NCBI GenBank assembly: GCA_028683655.1
Contig: JAQUHK010000006.1
Location: forward strand, 1-38,303
DNA length: 38,303 nt
Direction: 5' to 3'
From: Alphaproteobacteria bacterium
GTDB lineage: Bacteria > Pseudomonadota > Alphaproteobacteria > UBA9219
Shown: positions 1 to 8,765 of the stretch, piece by piece
Layout: every line of letters starts with the position of its first letter
How positions within the stretch are numbered: position 1 is the stretch's first letter
Notes under the pieces: generated by a model
Told to the model about the DNA's origin: nothing
What the model saw: only the letters and a program-made list of their open reading frames with translations
Databases searched by the model: none
Made by a program: the position numbers and the translations under genes

Positions 1-45
1 ATCATCCCCGATGGCTGGTTGAAGGAAGAAAAAAAAGATGAATGA
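1..45 (+). CDS. rimM: 3' end of rimM (partial)
   Basis: Frame 1 is open from the window edge and ends at TGA 43-45, giving a 14-residue acidic/basic tail ([14 protein letters not shown]). RimM, the 16S rRNA processing and 30S maturation factor, normally sits directly upstream of trmD, and RimM proteins often end in a hydrophobic-proline stretch followed by a charged tail. The identification rests on position and this short tail only. The reading frame overlaps the trmD start by 8 bases, which suggests translational coupling. Confidence 0.5.
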   Translation: MIPDGWLKEEKKDE

Positions 46-808
46 TCCTCTTCTTCCCCCGACCCCCGAATGCCGACCCCCGAATGCCCCCCCTTGGTAC
101 GCCCAAGTCCTGACGTTGTTTCCCGAAATGTTTCCCGGCCCTTTGGGCGGGAGCCTTGCGGGGCGGGCGCTTGAGGATGGGCTGTGGCGGCTGGATGTGG
201 CGAATATCCGCGACTTTGCGACCGATCGGCACAAAACGGTGGACGACACGCCTTATGGCGGTGGGGCGGGCATGGTGATGAAGCCCGACGTCGTGGCGGC
301 GGCACTTCGGGGGATGGAAGAAAAGTTCGGGCGAGCAGCGCGGCGCGTTTACCTTTCGCCGCGAGGCCGTGTCCTTAACCAAGAACTGGTTGAGGAGCTC
401 GTTGCGGCCCCCTCGCTTTTGCTTTTGTGCGGGCGTTATGAAGGCCTCGATCAGCGCGTTCTGGAGGCCGAGGAGCTAGAGGAAGTCTCGCTGGGTGACT
501 TTGTGCTGGCGGGCGGGGAAGTGGCCTCTCTGGCCCTTCTGGAGGCCTGTGTCCGGCTTATTCCCAGCGTCATGGGCAATGCCGAAACAGTGGTCGAGGA
601 AAGCTTTACCGGCGGCCTTTTGGAATACCCCCATTATACGCGCCCCCCTGTGTGGGAGGGGCGGGCGGTGCCAGAGGTCCTGCTTTCCGGTCATCATGAA
701 AAGGTTAATGCGTGGCGACAGGAAAAAGCGCAGGAAATCACCCGTTTGCGCCGCCCCGATTTATGGGAAAACTGGCTTCAAAGCAAAAAAGATGAAAAAA
801 AGCGTTAA
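38..808 (+). CDS. trmD: tRNA (guanine-N1)-methyltransferase TrmD
   Basis: TrmD uses S-adenosylmethionine to methylate G37 next to the anticodon of tRNAs reading CNN codons, which prevents +1 frameshifting. The protein is 256 residues, normal for the family. It shows the N-terminal VLTLFPEMF start of the SPOUT fold, the [15 protein letters not shown] segment, and the trefoil-knot AdoMet-binding region with [13 protein letters not shown] and [10 protein letters not shown]. The ATG at 38 has an AAGGA ribosome site at about 22-26 and overlaps the preceding rimM tail. rplS follows after 68 bases, so the three form the usual ribosome/tRNA maturation operon. The first 20 residues are a Pro-rich extension in front of the conserved core, so a slightly later start cannot be excluded. 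Confidence 0.97.
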   Translation: MNDPLLPPTPECRPPNAPPWYAQVLTLFPEMFPGPLGGSLAGRALEDGLWRLDVANIRDFATDRHKTVDDTPYGGGAGMVMKPDVVAAALRGMEEKFGRAARRVYLSPRGRVLNQELVEELVAAPSLLLLCGRYEGLDQRVLEAEELEEVSLGDFVLAGGEVASLALLEACVRLIPSVMGNAETVVEESFTGGLLEYPHYTRPPVWEGRAVPEVLLSGHHEKVNAWRQEKAQEITRLRRPDLWENWLQSKKDEKKR

Positions 809-876
809 AAGGCCATCGAAACCATTGAGCTTTGCGCAAAGACCATGTATAGGGACAACCCTCAAGGAGAAAAAAG

Positions 877-1263
877 ATGAACTTGTTACAGAAATTTGAA
901 CAGCAGCAGCTTGAAAAGCTAGCCGCTTCGATCCCCGACTTTGGACCCGGTGATACGGTCCGCGTCAATGTGAAAGTTGTTGAAGGCACGCGTTCGCGTA
1001 TTCAGGCCTATGAAGGCGTCTGCATCGCTCGTAAGAATGCCGGTATCAACTCGTCCTTTACCGTTCGCAAGATTAGCTATGGCGAAGGGGTGGAGCGCGT
1101 GTTCCCGCTTTACAGCCCGAACCTCGAATCGATCACGCTGATCCGTCGTGGTGATGTCCGCCGCGCCAAGCTTTACTATCTGCGCTCGCGTCGCGGCAAA
1201 TCTGCCCGCATCGCGGAAAAGACAACCTATAACAAGCCTGAAAAGGCCGCCAAGGCTTCGTAA
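877..1263 (+). CDS. rplS: 50S ribosomal protein L19
   Basis: L19 lies at the 30S-50S interface of the ribosome. The 128-residue product has the family signature throughout: the N-terminal helix [66 protein letters not shown] and the basic [14 protein letters not shown] segment. The Ala/Lys-rich tail is common in alphaproteobacteria. The start is fixed by an AAGGAG ribosome site 8 bases upstream of the ATG. It is the last gene of the rimM-trmD-rplS group, and a strong rho-independent terminator follows 22 bases after the stop. Confidence 0.98.
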   Translation: MNLLQKFEQQQLEKLAASIPDFGPGDTVRVNVKVVEGTRSRIQAYEGVCIARKNAGINSSFTVRKISYGEGVERVFPLYSPNLESITLIRRGDVRRAKLYYLRSRRGKSARIAEKTTYNKPEKAAKAS

Positions 1264-1285
1264 GCTTAGGCAAGGAGCCGTTTTC

Positions 1286-1321
1286 AAAAACCCCTCTTTT
1301 GGTTTCAGAAGAGGGGTTTTT
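1286..1321 (+). terminator. Rho-independent terminator after rplS
   Basis: A perfect 13-base inverted repeat (AAAAACCCCTCTT at 1286-1298, AAGAGGGGTTTTT at 1309-1321) encloses a 10-base loop, and the 3' arm ends in a T run. It ends the rimM-trmD-rplS transcript. The A/T-flanked arms could make it work in both directions. Confidence 0.92.
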
Positions 1322-1423
1322 GTTTGGGAAAAGCAATAAACGGCTTGTTTGAAAGGCGGTCTTTGTTGTATGGAATCGAGAGCGATATTGCTTTGAAGAT
1401 AAACTTGAAAAGAGGATTTTAAC

Positions 1424-2170
1424 ATGCCTTGTGCCGACTCATCGATATGGACACTCAAAGATACCGTTCGTTTTGGAGCAGGTTTGCTTGGTGCGTTTGT
1501 CGCGGTTTCGTTGATTCCTACGTTTAAAAGTGAACCAACGCCAGCCGATGTTTTTAAGGCTGCCCAAACCAAACTGACTCAACAAAAGCGCAAGTGCCTT
1601 GTCGAAAAGCAGCCTGATTTTTTGCGCAAGGTTTCTATGCGTGATGGTGGTGATGCTTATCAATTTGCACAATTTGCTTTGTCGTCTTTGTCTGGACAGA
1701 GCGGAGATAATCTCTGCAGTAGTGAAGAGACCTTTTTCTTGCCTTCGGGTGAAGTTTCTATTCACAACGCTTGCCTCAACGCCCAGCCCAAGTCGGTGCT
1801 TAAGGGGGGTGCTTTAAGCGACAAGCAGCGTCAGACCTTTGCCGACATTGAAACCTGTGAGGGTCTCACCGTGCCTATGCCGGAGGTTGTCAGGCAAAGC
1901 GTTGAGACTTGCGCCCAACAACAGACGGGCATGTACGTCGAGATGACAGGCGGCCTCCCGACGATGGCCATCGCCGTTGGGCCTGCTTCGAGGCCCGACG
2001 AGCAGGTTTTTTATTCATATCAGTTGTCGGAGACGACCTATAATAAAGGGGCTGGAAAAGCCAATGCCACTTCGGATGCGATAGAGACCAAACTGGAAGG
2101 CTGTATGAGCCAAGCTGGCATCACGGGCATGTCGCGTCGATTCGGCATCATTGGCATATTTCCTCAATAA
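1424..2170 (+). CDS. Membrane-anchored Cys-rich protein of unknown function
   Basis: This 248-residue protein is not recognised. Residues about 15-32 form one hydrophobic segment (FGAGLLGAFVAVSLIP), followed by a long soluble part. That reads as an N-terminal signal anchor with the rest in the periplasm. The soluble part holds six cysteines (in KRKC, DNLC, HNAC, IETC, VETC and LEGC contexts), which would allow three disulfides. The C-terminal half has a Gly/Thr-rich stretch around METTGG-like MTGGLPTM. The ATG has a purine-rich site (AAAAGAGG) about 9 bases upstream. It sits between two terminators, so it is probably a single-gene transcript. Codon choice appears AT-richer than trmD or tilS, which hints at different ancestry but proves nothing. 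Confidence 0.75.
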   Translation: MPCADSSIWTLKDTVRFGAGLLGAFVAVSLIPTFKSEPTPADVFKAAQTKLTQQKRKCLVEKQPDFLRKVSMRDGGDAYQFAQFALSSLSGQSGDNLCSSEETFFLPSGEVSIHNACLNAQPKSVLKGGALSDKQRQTFADIETCEGLTVPMPEVVRQSVETCAQQQTGMYVEMTGGLPTMAIAVGPASRPDEQVFYSYQLSETTYNKGAGKANATSDAIETKLEGCMSQAGITGMSRRFGIIGIFPQ

Positions 2171-2195
2171 CAAAGGCCTGTTCGTCCTTTCATCC

Positions 2196-2232
2196 AAAAC
2201 CTTTCCCTGATAAAACGGGGAAAGGTTTTTTT
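2196..2232 (+). terminator. Rho-independent terminator
   Basis: A 12-base perfect stem (AAAACCTTTCCC at 2196-2207 with GGGAAAGGTTTT at 2218-2229) has a 10-base loop and continues into a T run. It follows the orphan gene ending at 2170 and separates it from the transporter gene. Confidence 0.9.
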
Positions 2233-2250
2233 GTTATTGGGGTTGTGTTG

Positions 2251-3177
2251 ATGTCATTGTTCTTTGTGATGCTTTCGAAACTCTTTCCCCTATACGCAAC
2301 GATGGGGGCTGGTTATGGCCTTGCTCGAGCGTTTGGCAATATGAGCAAGTCACTTGCACAGATTCAAATATATTTCATTGTGCCTGTTATTGTTCTTGTT
2401 AATATGATGAAGCTGGATTTTACACCAGACTTGTTCATGTTGCCGTGCACTTATGGTTTTTTGTGTGTCGTCATCAGCTCGACAACGAATTTCTTGGCGC
2501 GCAAGGTGGGGACGGACTACGCCCCCTTGTTGGCACAAGGAAGTGGTTCCGCGAATATAGGTTATTTGGGGATACCGATTGCTGCAATTTTGTTCCCCGA
2601 TAATTTTATGCCCGTGTACATACTGGCGATGGTAGGAGGGCAAATTTACGAATCGACACTTGGGTACTACTGGGTTGCGCGAGGGCGATACACGGCGCGT
2701 GATGCGGTTAAAAGTCTTTTGCGCTTACCCCTCGTTTACGCCCTCATTTGCGGCTTGGTTCTAAACAAGTTGGGTGCTGTTCTGCCTAAAGTATGGGAGA
2801 ACACGCCACGGGATTTCTTGGGGGCGTATGTTGTTCTTGGGGCTTTGATTATCGGACTTGGGCTTGCTCAAAATAAAAAGCTGGTCTTGAATGTTAAATT
2901 GCTTAGTGTTTTTTATGGCATCAAGTTCATCCTTTGGCCGGTATCTACCCTCACGGTTTTGGCTGGGCTTCGTTTAACGCCCTTTGCTGTTCCGTCCCAA
3001 TACGAACCCATCCTGCTCCTTTTCAGCTTCTTGCCCATGGCTGCGAATACAGCTGCTTTGGCAGCGTTGTTGGATGTGCACCCAGACGAGGCGGCTACAG
3101 CTGTTGCGGGCTCAACTCTTTTGTCGTTAGTCATTGTTCCCGCTTATGTCTTATTGTTTGGTTTGGCCCATGGGTGA
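2251..3177 (+). CDS. AEC (auxin efflux carrier)-type transporter
   Basis: The 308-residue product is almost entirely hydrophobic, with about ten membrane segments. It has the layout of the AEC/BART permease family: an N-terminal five-helix block, the conserved Asn/Gly-containing region around GSGSANIGYLGIPI (GN..G.P-like), a short basic loop (ARGRYTARD), and a second five-helix block ending LLFGLAHG. Family members export small organic acids or amino acids such as malate; the substrate cannot be told from sequence. The ATG at 2251 was chosen over GTG 2245 because it is the stronger codon; no good ribosome site is visible for either. Its stop overlaps the tilS start by 8 bases, which suggests coupled translation although the functions are unrelated. 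Confidence 0.85.
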   Translation: MSLFFVMLSKLFPLYATMGAGYGLARAFGNMSKSLAQIQIYFIVPVIVLVNMMKLDFTPDLFMLPCTYGFLCVVISSTTNFLARKVGTDYAPLLAQGSGSANIGYLGIPIAAILFPDNFMPVYILAMVGGQIYESTLGYYWVARGRYTARDAVKSLLRLPLVYALICGLVLNKLGAVLPKVWENTPRDFLGAYVVLGALIIGLGLAQNKKLVLNVKLLSVFYGIKFILWPVSTLTVLAGLRLTPFAVPSQYEPILLLFSFLPMAANTAALAALLDVHPDEAATAVAGSTLLSLVIVPAYVLLFGLAHG

Positions 3178-4468
3178 GGATGGAATTACACAAGATGATT
3201 TTGCGCAGTTGATGCGTCGTCTCGCTGTGCCGGTGGGCGAGCGGGTGGCGGTGGCTGTCTCTGGCGGTCCGGACAGTATGGCTTTGGCTTTTTGTTTGAA
3301 GCGGTATGGGGGCGAGGGGGCGGACGGCAGGCTCCTCGGCCTCATCGTTGAGCATGGACTACGTGATGAATCGGCGGCTGAGGCGGCAGCGGTGGCGGCG
3401 CGGCTAGCGGCCATGGGGATTGAGGCACGGATCTTGCCGTGGGTGCATGGGGCTGTGGACAGCCGCATTCATGTGCGGGCACGAGACGCGCGGTATGCCC
3501 TGTTGCTACAGGCTTGCCGCGAAGCAGGCATTCGCCATCTGTTTTTAGCTCACCATGCAGGCGATCAGGCCGAAACCATTCTGATGCGCTTTGCCAAGGG
3601 CAGCGGGATAGACGGGCTGGCGGGGATGGCTCTCGCTACCTCTATGGGAGATGTAACCTTGTGGCGGCCTTTGCTGGAGGTGCCCAAGGCGCGGCTTGAG
3701 GCGACCTGCGCGGCGGCGGGGATCGCCTTTGTCACGGACCCCAGCAACGAAAAGGACAAATATGCGCGGGGCCGCCTGCGACGTCTGGGGCCCTTGCTTG
3801 AAGAAGAAGGCTTTACGGTTGAGCGGCTCCTTGACCTTGGGGCGCGCGCGCGGGAGGCCAAGGAGGCCCTTGACCACTATGCCTCGGCCCTGCTGCGCGA
3901 GAGTGTGACGCGGCTGGATGGCGGGATGGTCCGGCTTGATCTGGTGGCCCTGCGCGGGGTGCCTCGGGCCGTGGGGCTGCGGGCGGTGACAAGGCTGCTG
4001 GAAGCTATCAACCGGAGCGAAGATTACGCCCCTCGTCGCCGCCAACTGCTGCCGCTTATGGACTGGCTGGCCGATCAGGATGAGGAGGGCGCGCGGACGC
4101 TGGCCGGTTGCCTGATTGTGAAGGGCGAGCTGTGCGCCAAGGCCCTTTTCATCCGCGAGGCTGCCGATGCGACCGACGTGCTGCCCATCGCAGCGGGGCA
4201 AAGCGTCCTGTGGGATGGGCGGTGGCAGGTTCGTTACGAGGGCGATGAGACTGGGCTGGAAGTCCGCGCTTTGGGCCGTCAGCCGCATGAGCTTCTGGAC
4301 CGTTTGGCCCCCTCTTTGCGCAAGCGGGTGCCGTGGGGACGGGCGCGGGCCGCGCTGCCTGCCTTGTGGGCTGGAGACGAGCTTAAGGTTCTCCCCGACT
4401 TCTTTGAGGAAAACCAGTCTGTTGTAACCGCTTTTTATCAGGAGGCTCTGGGCGAGAAATCCGCCTGA
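3170..4468 (+). CDS. tilS: tRNA(Ile)-lysidine synthase TilS
   Basis: TilS attaches lysine to C34 of tRNA-Ile(CAU) with ATP, changing its reading from AUG to AUA; it is essential in most bacteria. The N-terminal PP-loop SGGPDS (residues about 31-36) defines the N-type ATP pyrophosphatase. It is followed by EHGLRDES, HHAGDQAETILMR and VTDPSNEKDKYARGRLRR, all hallmarks of the family. A C-terminal substrate-binding domain follows, giving 432 residues, a usual length. The ATG at 3170 was chosen over an upstream in-frame TTG at 3134 because it lies in the usual place ahead of the PP-loop and overlaps the transporter stop by only 8 bases. ftsH follows after a palindromic repeat, matching the common tilS-ftsH order. 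Confidence 0.95.
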   Translation: MGEDGITQDDFAQLMRRLAVPVGERVAVAVSGGPDSMALAFCLKRYGGEGADGRLLGLIVEHGLRDESAAEAAAVAARLAAMGIEARILPWVHGAVDSRIHVRARDARYALLLQACREAGIRHLFLAHHAGDQAETILMRFAKGSGIDGLAGMALATSMGDVTLWRPLLEVPKARLEATCAAAGIAFVTDPSNEKDKYARGRLRRLGPLLEEEGFTVERLLDLGARAREAKEALDHYASALLRESVTRLDGGMVRLDLVALRGVPRAVGLRAVTRLLEAINRSEDYAPRRRQLLPLMDWLADQDEEGARTLAGCLIVKGELCAKALFIREAADATDVLPIAAGQSVLWDGRWQVRYEGDETGLEVRALGRQPHELLDRLAPSLRKRVPWGRARAALPALWAGDELKVLPDFFEENQSVVTAFYQEALGEKSA

Positions 4469-4553
4469 GTAAGGTTGCAAAGGGGGCAGGATTTCCTATA
4501 TCTTAGGGTGATGGCCTGATGGAATGACCCGGATTGAGGGCGTGTATCTCAGT

Positions 4554-4651
4554 CGTCATCGCGAGGAGCGTAGCGACGTGGCGATCCAGTCCCCAGCTTT
4601 CAGACAGCAGGGCTGGATTGCTTCGTCGGCCAAGGCCTCCTCGCAATGACG
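4554..4651. repeat. Palindromic intergenic repeat (CGTCATyGCGAGGAG type)
   Basis: Inverted ends CGTCATCGCGAGGAG (4554-4568) and CTCCTCGCAATGACG (4637-4651) differ at one base. An inner pair, GGCGATCCAG against CTGGATTGC, extends the fold. This is the well-known alphaproteobacterial dispersed element that would form a long imperfect hairpin. It fills most of the 277-base tilS-ftsH gap. No other copy of this family is seen in the window. Confidence 0.85.
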
Positions 4652-4745
4652 ATACGGAAAAATCTTATCGGGTCATAGCGTGAGCCCAGTCGTGCGGGTC
4701 CCTCCAAGGCCTCGCACTCCCTTCCTTTGCCGAAAGGTCAGGACG

Positions 4746-6662
4746 TTGAATATCACCACGAAGAATATCCTTTTGATTGTTGGCATCGGCCTGATGCTTT
4801 ATGCGCTGGCCAGTCTCGTCGAGGAGGCCAATCCCGCCAAGCAGGCCATGATGCCGTTCAGCGATTTTCTGGCGCGGGTGGACGAAGGGCATGTCTCTGA
4901 CGTGCGGATGAAGGGCAACCTGATTTATGGTCATATGGCCGATGGCGGGGCGGGGTTTGTGACCTATCTTCCCGAAAACACGACTATTGTTGACCGCCTT
5001 ATTACCCACAATGTGAAGGTAGAGGCCGTTCCGGCCACGAATGACGAGGTGACTTTCTGGAGCGTTTTGATTTCCTCTTGGCCGATGCTGCTGATGATCG
5101 CGGTCTATGTTTTTTATATGCGCCAGATGAACGCGGGCGGCGGGCGCGGGGCCATGAGCTTTGGCCGCAGCAAGGCGCGTCTTCTGACCGAGAAAACGGG
5201 CAAGGTCATGTTCGAGGATGTGGCGGGCGTCGAGGAAGCGAAGCAGGAGCTGGAAGAAGTCGTCGAGTTCCTGCGCGATCCGCAGAAGTTCCAGAAGCTA
5301 GGCGGCAAAATCCCCAAGGGCGTTTTGCTGGTCGGCCCGCCGGGAACGGGTAAAACCCTGATCGCGCGGGCGGTAGCGGGCGAGGCCGATGTGCCGTTCT
5401 TCACGATCTCCGGTTCCGACTTTGTCGAGATGTTTGTTGGCGTCGGGGCCAGCCGCGTTCGCGATATGTTTGAGCAAGGCAAGAAGAACGCGCCCTGCAT
5501 CATCTTTATCGACGAGATTGACGCCGTAGGCCGTCATCGCGGCGCAGGCCTTGGCGGCGGCAATGATGAGCGCGAACAAACGCTCAACCAATTGCTGGTG
5601 GAGATGGACGGATTTGAAGCGAATGAGGGCGTGATCCTGATCGCCGCGACCAACCGCCCCGATGTGCTGGACCCTGCTTTGCTGCGTCCGGGCCGCTTTG
5701 ACCGTCAGGTCGTGGTGCCCAACCCCGACATCATGGGACGCGAGCGTATCTTGAAGGTGCATATGCGTAAAGTCCCGCTGGCGGCCAATGTCGATGCGCG
5801 GACGATCGCGCGGGGGACTCCGGGTTTCTCGGGGGCGGATTTGGCGAACCTTGTCAACGAAGCGGCCTTGATGGCGGCGCGGCGGAACAAGGGCAGCGTC
5901 GAGATGGAGGATTTTGAATCAGCCAAGGACAAGGTGATGATGGGCGCAGAGCGTCGTTCCATGGTCATGACGGATAAGGAGCGCGAGCTGACGGCCTATC
6001 ACGAGGCTGGCCATGCGCTGGTCGGGATTCACACGCCGCAAAGCGACCCGCTGCACAAAGTGACCATCATTCCGCGAGGCCGCGCCCTCGGCGTGACCAT
6101 GAACCTGCCAGAGCGCGACAAGTACAGCCAGACCTATATCGAGCTGACCTCACGTTTGGCTATGCTGTTTGGCGGGCGTATGGCGGAAGAGCTGACCTTC
6201 GGCAAGGAGAACATCACGACGGGCGCAAGCAGTGATATTTCCCAAGCGACCAACCTGGCGCGTCGTATGGTGACCGAGTTCGGCATGTCCGACAAGCTGG
6301 GCCGCGTGCGCTATAACGCGAACGAGCAAGAAGTCTTCTTGGGGCATTCCGTCGCGCAAACACAAAATATGTCGGAAGAAACGGCTAAGATGATCGATGA
6401 TGAAGTGCGGGGCCTGATCGAAGGCGGCGAAGCCAAGGCGCGGGAGATTCTAACGTCCTACAGCGCGGATTTGAAAAAAATCGCCGAAGCACTTTTGGAA
6501 TATGAAACACTGTCGGGCGATGAGGTGGACGCGCTGTTGCGCGGCGAAACAATCGATCGCCGTGACGTGGTTTCCAAGCCTCCATCGAGCGACAAGCCGA
6601 CGGGTAGCCGTCGCGGCTCGGTGCCGACGGCGACCTCTGAAGGAACGGGGATTATCGTATGA
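4746..6662 (+). CDS. ftsH: ATP-dependent zinc metalloprotease FtsH
   Basis: FtsH is the membrane-bound hexameric AAA+ protease that degrades misfolded membrane proteins and short-lived regulators. Two membrane segments (about residues 8-24 and 98-116) flank a periplasmic loop. Walker A GPPGTGKT lies at about 197-204, followed by Walker B IIFIDEID, the second region of homology ending RPGRFDRQ, and the zinc site HEAGH at 419-423. I chose the TTG at 4746: AAAGG lies 8 bases upstream, and this gives 638 residues with the family's usual short N-terminus. An in-frame GTG at 4680 would add 22 Pro/Arg-rich residues. The stop overlaps the glmM start in an ATGA, so the two are translationally coupled. 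Confidence 0.97.
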   Translation: MNITTKNILLIVGIGLMLYALASLVEEANPAKQAMMPFSDFLARVDEGHVSDVRMKGNLIYGHMADGGAGFVTYLPENTTIVDRLITHNVKVEAVPATNDEVTFWSVLISSWPMLLMIAVYVFYMRQMNAGGGRGAMSFGRSKARLLTEKTGKVMFEDVAGVEEAKQELEEVVEFLRDPQKFQKLGGKIPKGVLLVGPPGTGKTLIARAVAGEADVPFFTISGSDFVEMFVGVGASRVRDMFEQGKKNAPCIIFIDEIDAVGRHRGAGLGGGNDEREQTLNQLLVEMDGFEANEGVILIAATNRPDVLDPALLRPGRFDRQVVVPNPDIMGRERILKVHMRKVPLAANVDARTIARGTPGFSGADLANLVNEAALMAARRNKGSVEMEDFESAKDKVMMGAERRSMVMTDKERELTAYHEAGHALVGIHTPQSDPLHKVTIIPRGRALGVTMNLPERDKYSQTYIELTSRLAMLFGGRMAEELTFGKENITTGASSDISQATNLARRMVTEFGMSDKLGRVRYNANEQEVFLGHSVAQTQNMSEETAKMIDDEVRGLIEGGEAKAREILTSYSADLKKIAEALLEYETLSGDEVDALLRGETIDRRDVVSKPPSSDKPTGSRRGSVPTATSEGTGIIV

Positions 6663-7990
6663 AACGCAAATTTTTCGGCACGGACGGGATTCGGGGCCGC
6701 GCCAATCAGGAACCGATGACGGCCACTACCGCTTTGCGTGTGGCCATGGCAGCGGCGCGGCTTTTCCGTCGCGGCGAGCATACGCATCGTGTTGTGATCG
6801 GCAAGGACACGCGCCTGTCGGGTTATTTGCTGGAGCCCGCGCTCACCGCCGGTTTTATTGCGCAGGGCATGGATGTGATTTTGCTCAGCCCCATTCCGAC
6901 GCCTGCCGTCGCCATGCTGACCAAAAGCTTGCGGGCCGATTTGGGGGTGATGATTTCGGCCTCGCACAATCCTTATGAAGATAACGGCATCAAGCTGTTC
7001 GGGCCGGATGGCCAGAAACTGTCGGACGAGCTGGAAAGCCAGATCGAGAAGTTGATGGAAGACGAAGATCAGGACCTCGCGCCTTCGGGTAAGCTGGGCA
7101 AGGCCTCGCGGCTTGAAGATGCGGCGGGCCGCTATGTGGAGTTTGTGAAGGGCACGTTTCCCAATGGCCTGCGTCTTGACGGGCTGAAGATCATTGTCGA
7201 TTGCGCCAATGGCGCGGCGTACAAGGTTGCGCCGACGGTGCTGTGGGAACTGGGCGCGGAAGTGATTGCCATCGATGTGCATCCCGATGGACGCAACATC
7301 AATGATCGTTGTGGCGCGACGCATACCAATTTGCTGCGCGAGACGGTGCTTTTGCATGGCGCGGATGTCGGCATCGCGCTGGATGGCGACGCGGATCGCC
7401 TCATTATGGTGGATGAAAAAGGCCAAGTGATTGATGGCGACCAACTGATGGGGCTGATCGCGCTGGCGTGGCAGAAAAGCGGTCAATTGAAGGGCGGCAA
7501 GCTGGTCACGACCGTCATGTCCAATCTGGGTTTAGAGCGTTTTTTGAAGGCGAATGGCATCGGCATGGCCCGCACGGCTGTGGGCGATCGTTATGTCGTG
7601 GAAGAAATGCGCGCGAGCGGCTGCAACCTTGGCGGCGAGCAATCGGGCCATATGGTGCTCAGCGACTACAGCACCACCGGCGACGGCCTTTTGACCGCGC
7701 TGCAAGTTCTGGCTGTGATCTGTGACCGCCGTGCCCCAGCCAGCCAAGTCTGCCGCGTCTTCGAGCCCGTGCCCCAACTTCTGAAAAGCGTGCGCGTCAG
7801 CCGCGACGTGATGAACGATCCGGCCTTCCAAGCCGCCATCAAAACCGCTGAAGACAAACTCAACGGCTCTGGCCGCGTCCTCGTCCGCAAGTCGGGCACC
7901 GAAGCCCTTGTGCGCGTGATGGCCGAAGGCGACGACCAAACCCTCGTCCAACAAATCGTGAGCGATTTGACGGGGATGATCGCGGCTTAG
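6659..7990 (+). CDS. glmM: Phosphoglucosamine mutase GlmM
   Basis: GlmM converts glucosamine-6-phosphate to glucosamine-1-phosphate on the path to UDP-GlcNAc for peptidoglycan and lipopolysaccharide. The 443-residue protein starts with [13 protein letters not shown]. It has the phosphoserine loop ISASHNP with the catalytic serine at residue 102, the metal-binding DGDADR loop, the sugar-binding GGEQSGH loop and the phosphate-binding [12 protein letters not shown] loop, in the expected order. Its ATG overlaps the ftsH TGA (ATGA), an arrangement consistent with coupled synthesis. Many alphaproteobacteria carry folP between ftsH and glmM; it is absent here. Confidence 0.97.
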   Translation: MKRKFFGTDGIRGRANQEPMTATTALRVAMAAARLFRRGEHTHRVVIGKDTRLSGYLLEPALTAGFIAQGMDVILLSPIPTPAVAMLTKSLRADLGVMISASHNPYEDNGIKLFGPDGQKLSDELESQIEKLMEDEDQDLAPSGKLGKASRLEDAAGRYVEFVKGTFPNGLRLDGLKIIVDCANGAAYKVAPTVLWELGAEVIAIDVHPDGRNINDRCGATHTNLLRETVLLHGADVGIALDGDADRLIMVDEKGQVIDGDQLMGLIALAWQKSGQLKGGKLVTTVMSNLGLERFLKANGIGMARTAVGDRYVVEEMRASGCNLGGEQSGHMVLSDYSTTGDGLLTALQVLAVICDRRAPASQVCRVFEPVPQLLKSVRVSRDVMNDPAFQAAIKTAEDKLNGSGRVLVRKSGTEALVRVMAEGDDQTLVQQIVSDLTGMIAA

Positions 7991-8257
7991 TTACGGCTTA
8001 GGTGTAAGCGATTCGGGATAAAAGAGACGACGGTGTGTAGAAACACAATGCCCTATCAAGGCTACGCCACATAATGCCCCAACAAAGGGCAACCAAAATG
8101 GGTGGTTGGGATCGCCTGCTAAGAGTCGTTGAACGCCCAAAACAGCGTTGACGGTGCTCACTGCCGTGGATGCCGCAATCACAAAAATACTGCTCCGAGC
8201 TGATTCCCAGTCCGAACGAATGCCTTCTGTGGACGGGATAGAAACAGGTTTGCCCAT
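7991..8257 (-). CDS. Small two-helix membrane protein
   Basis: An 88-residue product with a polar N-terminus and two hydrophobic segments (about residues 23-45 and 53-71, the second containing FVGALCGVALIGHC) is read from the minus strand. Its stop abuts the glmM stop, so the two are convergent. AGGATA lies about 8 bases upstream of the ATG. No family is recognised and the function is unknown. The hydrophobic pattern and ribosome site support it as real, but its small size leaves doubt. Confidence 0.55.
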   Translation of the reverse strand: MGKPVSIPSTEGIRSDWESARSSIFVIAASTAVSTVNAVLGVQRLLAGDPNHPFWLPFVGALCGVALIGHCVSTHRRLFYPESLTPKP

Positions 8258-8405
8258 GTGAAATATCCTATCATCGAAATGAGTATGGTAAAATAGGTGG
8301 TCTAATTTTTGTTCGTCGCCATGTAGTTAAGGCATGGCCAGTGTAACATATTTTCCTGAAACTAATGCAACTATAGCGGTCGTATAGCTGAAGGACTTGT
8401 TTTGG

Positions 8406-8530
8406 CGTTAACCCTAAAACGAGAACAAAACGTGAAATAGTCCCAGGATGCGTTTTAAGGCTCGTAGAGAGGTTTTTATTCCTGTCAGGTAGGGGTGTAG
8501 CGGGGTCCTTCGTTTCGCGCGTCCTAGGGG
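8406..8530. repeat. Conserved intergenic element, copy 1
   Basis: This stretch aligns without gaps to 33317-33441 in the same orientation. Three blocks carry the similarity at identical spacing: the first 35 bases (three differences), AGGTTTTTATTCCT (8470-8483, identical) and CGTTTCGCGC (8511-8520, identical); the bases between them are diverged. Block 1 contains GAAC-N7-GAAA (8423-8437), one base from the alphaproteobacterial LexA box GAAC-N7-GAAC. On the minus strand both copies also translate to a similar peptide, with RNKNL and ISRFVL in common. It is not a family I can name. Confidence 0.8.
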
Positions 8531-8580
8531 CCTTCAGGGCCCCGGAATCGGTATTTCCAGCCCCGATCCTAGGACTTTTT
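8521..8580 (+). terminator. Candidate terminator hairpin at the end of the element
   Basis: GTCCTAGG (8521-8528) pairs perfectly with CCTAGGAC (8568-8575), which runs directly into five Ts. An inner GGGGCC/GGCCCC hairpin lies close to the left arm. A second small hairpin, GGGGC/GCCCC, sits at 8587-8604. If transcribed rightward this could end a short RNA made from the element. No equivalent structure follows the second copy, so the link is weak. Confidence 0.4.
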
Positions 8581-8700
8581 GCCGATGGGGCGATTTCAAG
8601 CCCCAAAACGCTTTTTAAGAGGGAAAATAAGGTTAACAGACCAAAGCGGCTCGTGTCCTGCGCCACAAGAGTCTCTGGTGCTTCACCCGCGCCAAAGTCG

Positions 8701-8728
8701 TTGTCTTTCGATAATGGTTTGATACACT
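8701..8728 (+). promoter_or_regulatory. Possible sigma70 promoter for the 8766 gene
   Basis: TTGTCT (8701-8706) and TACACT (8723-8728) are separated by 16 bases and lie about 40 bases ahead of the ATG at 8766. Each hexamer has two or more departures from consensus, so this is only a candidate. Confidence 0.3.
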
Positions 8729-8765
8729 CGCCTACAACCAAGCCCCTATTTTGAAAGAAGACGTT

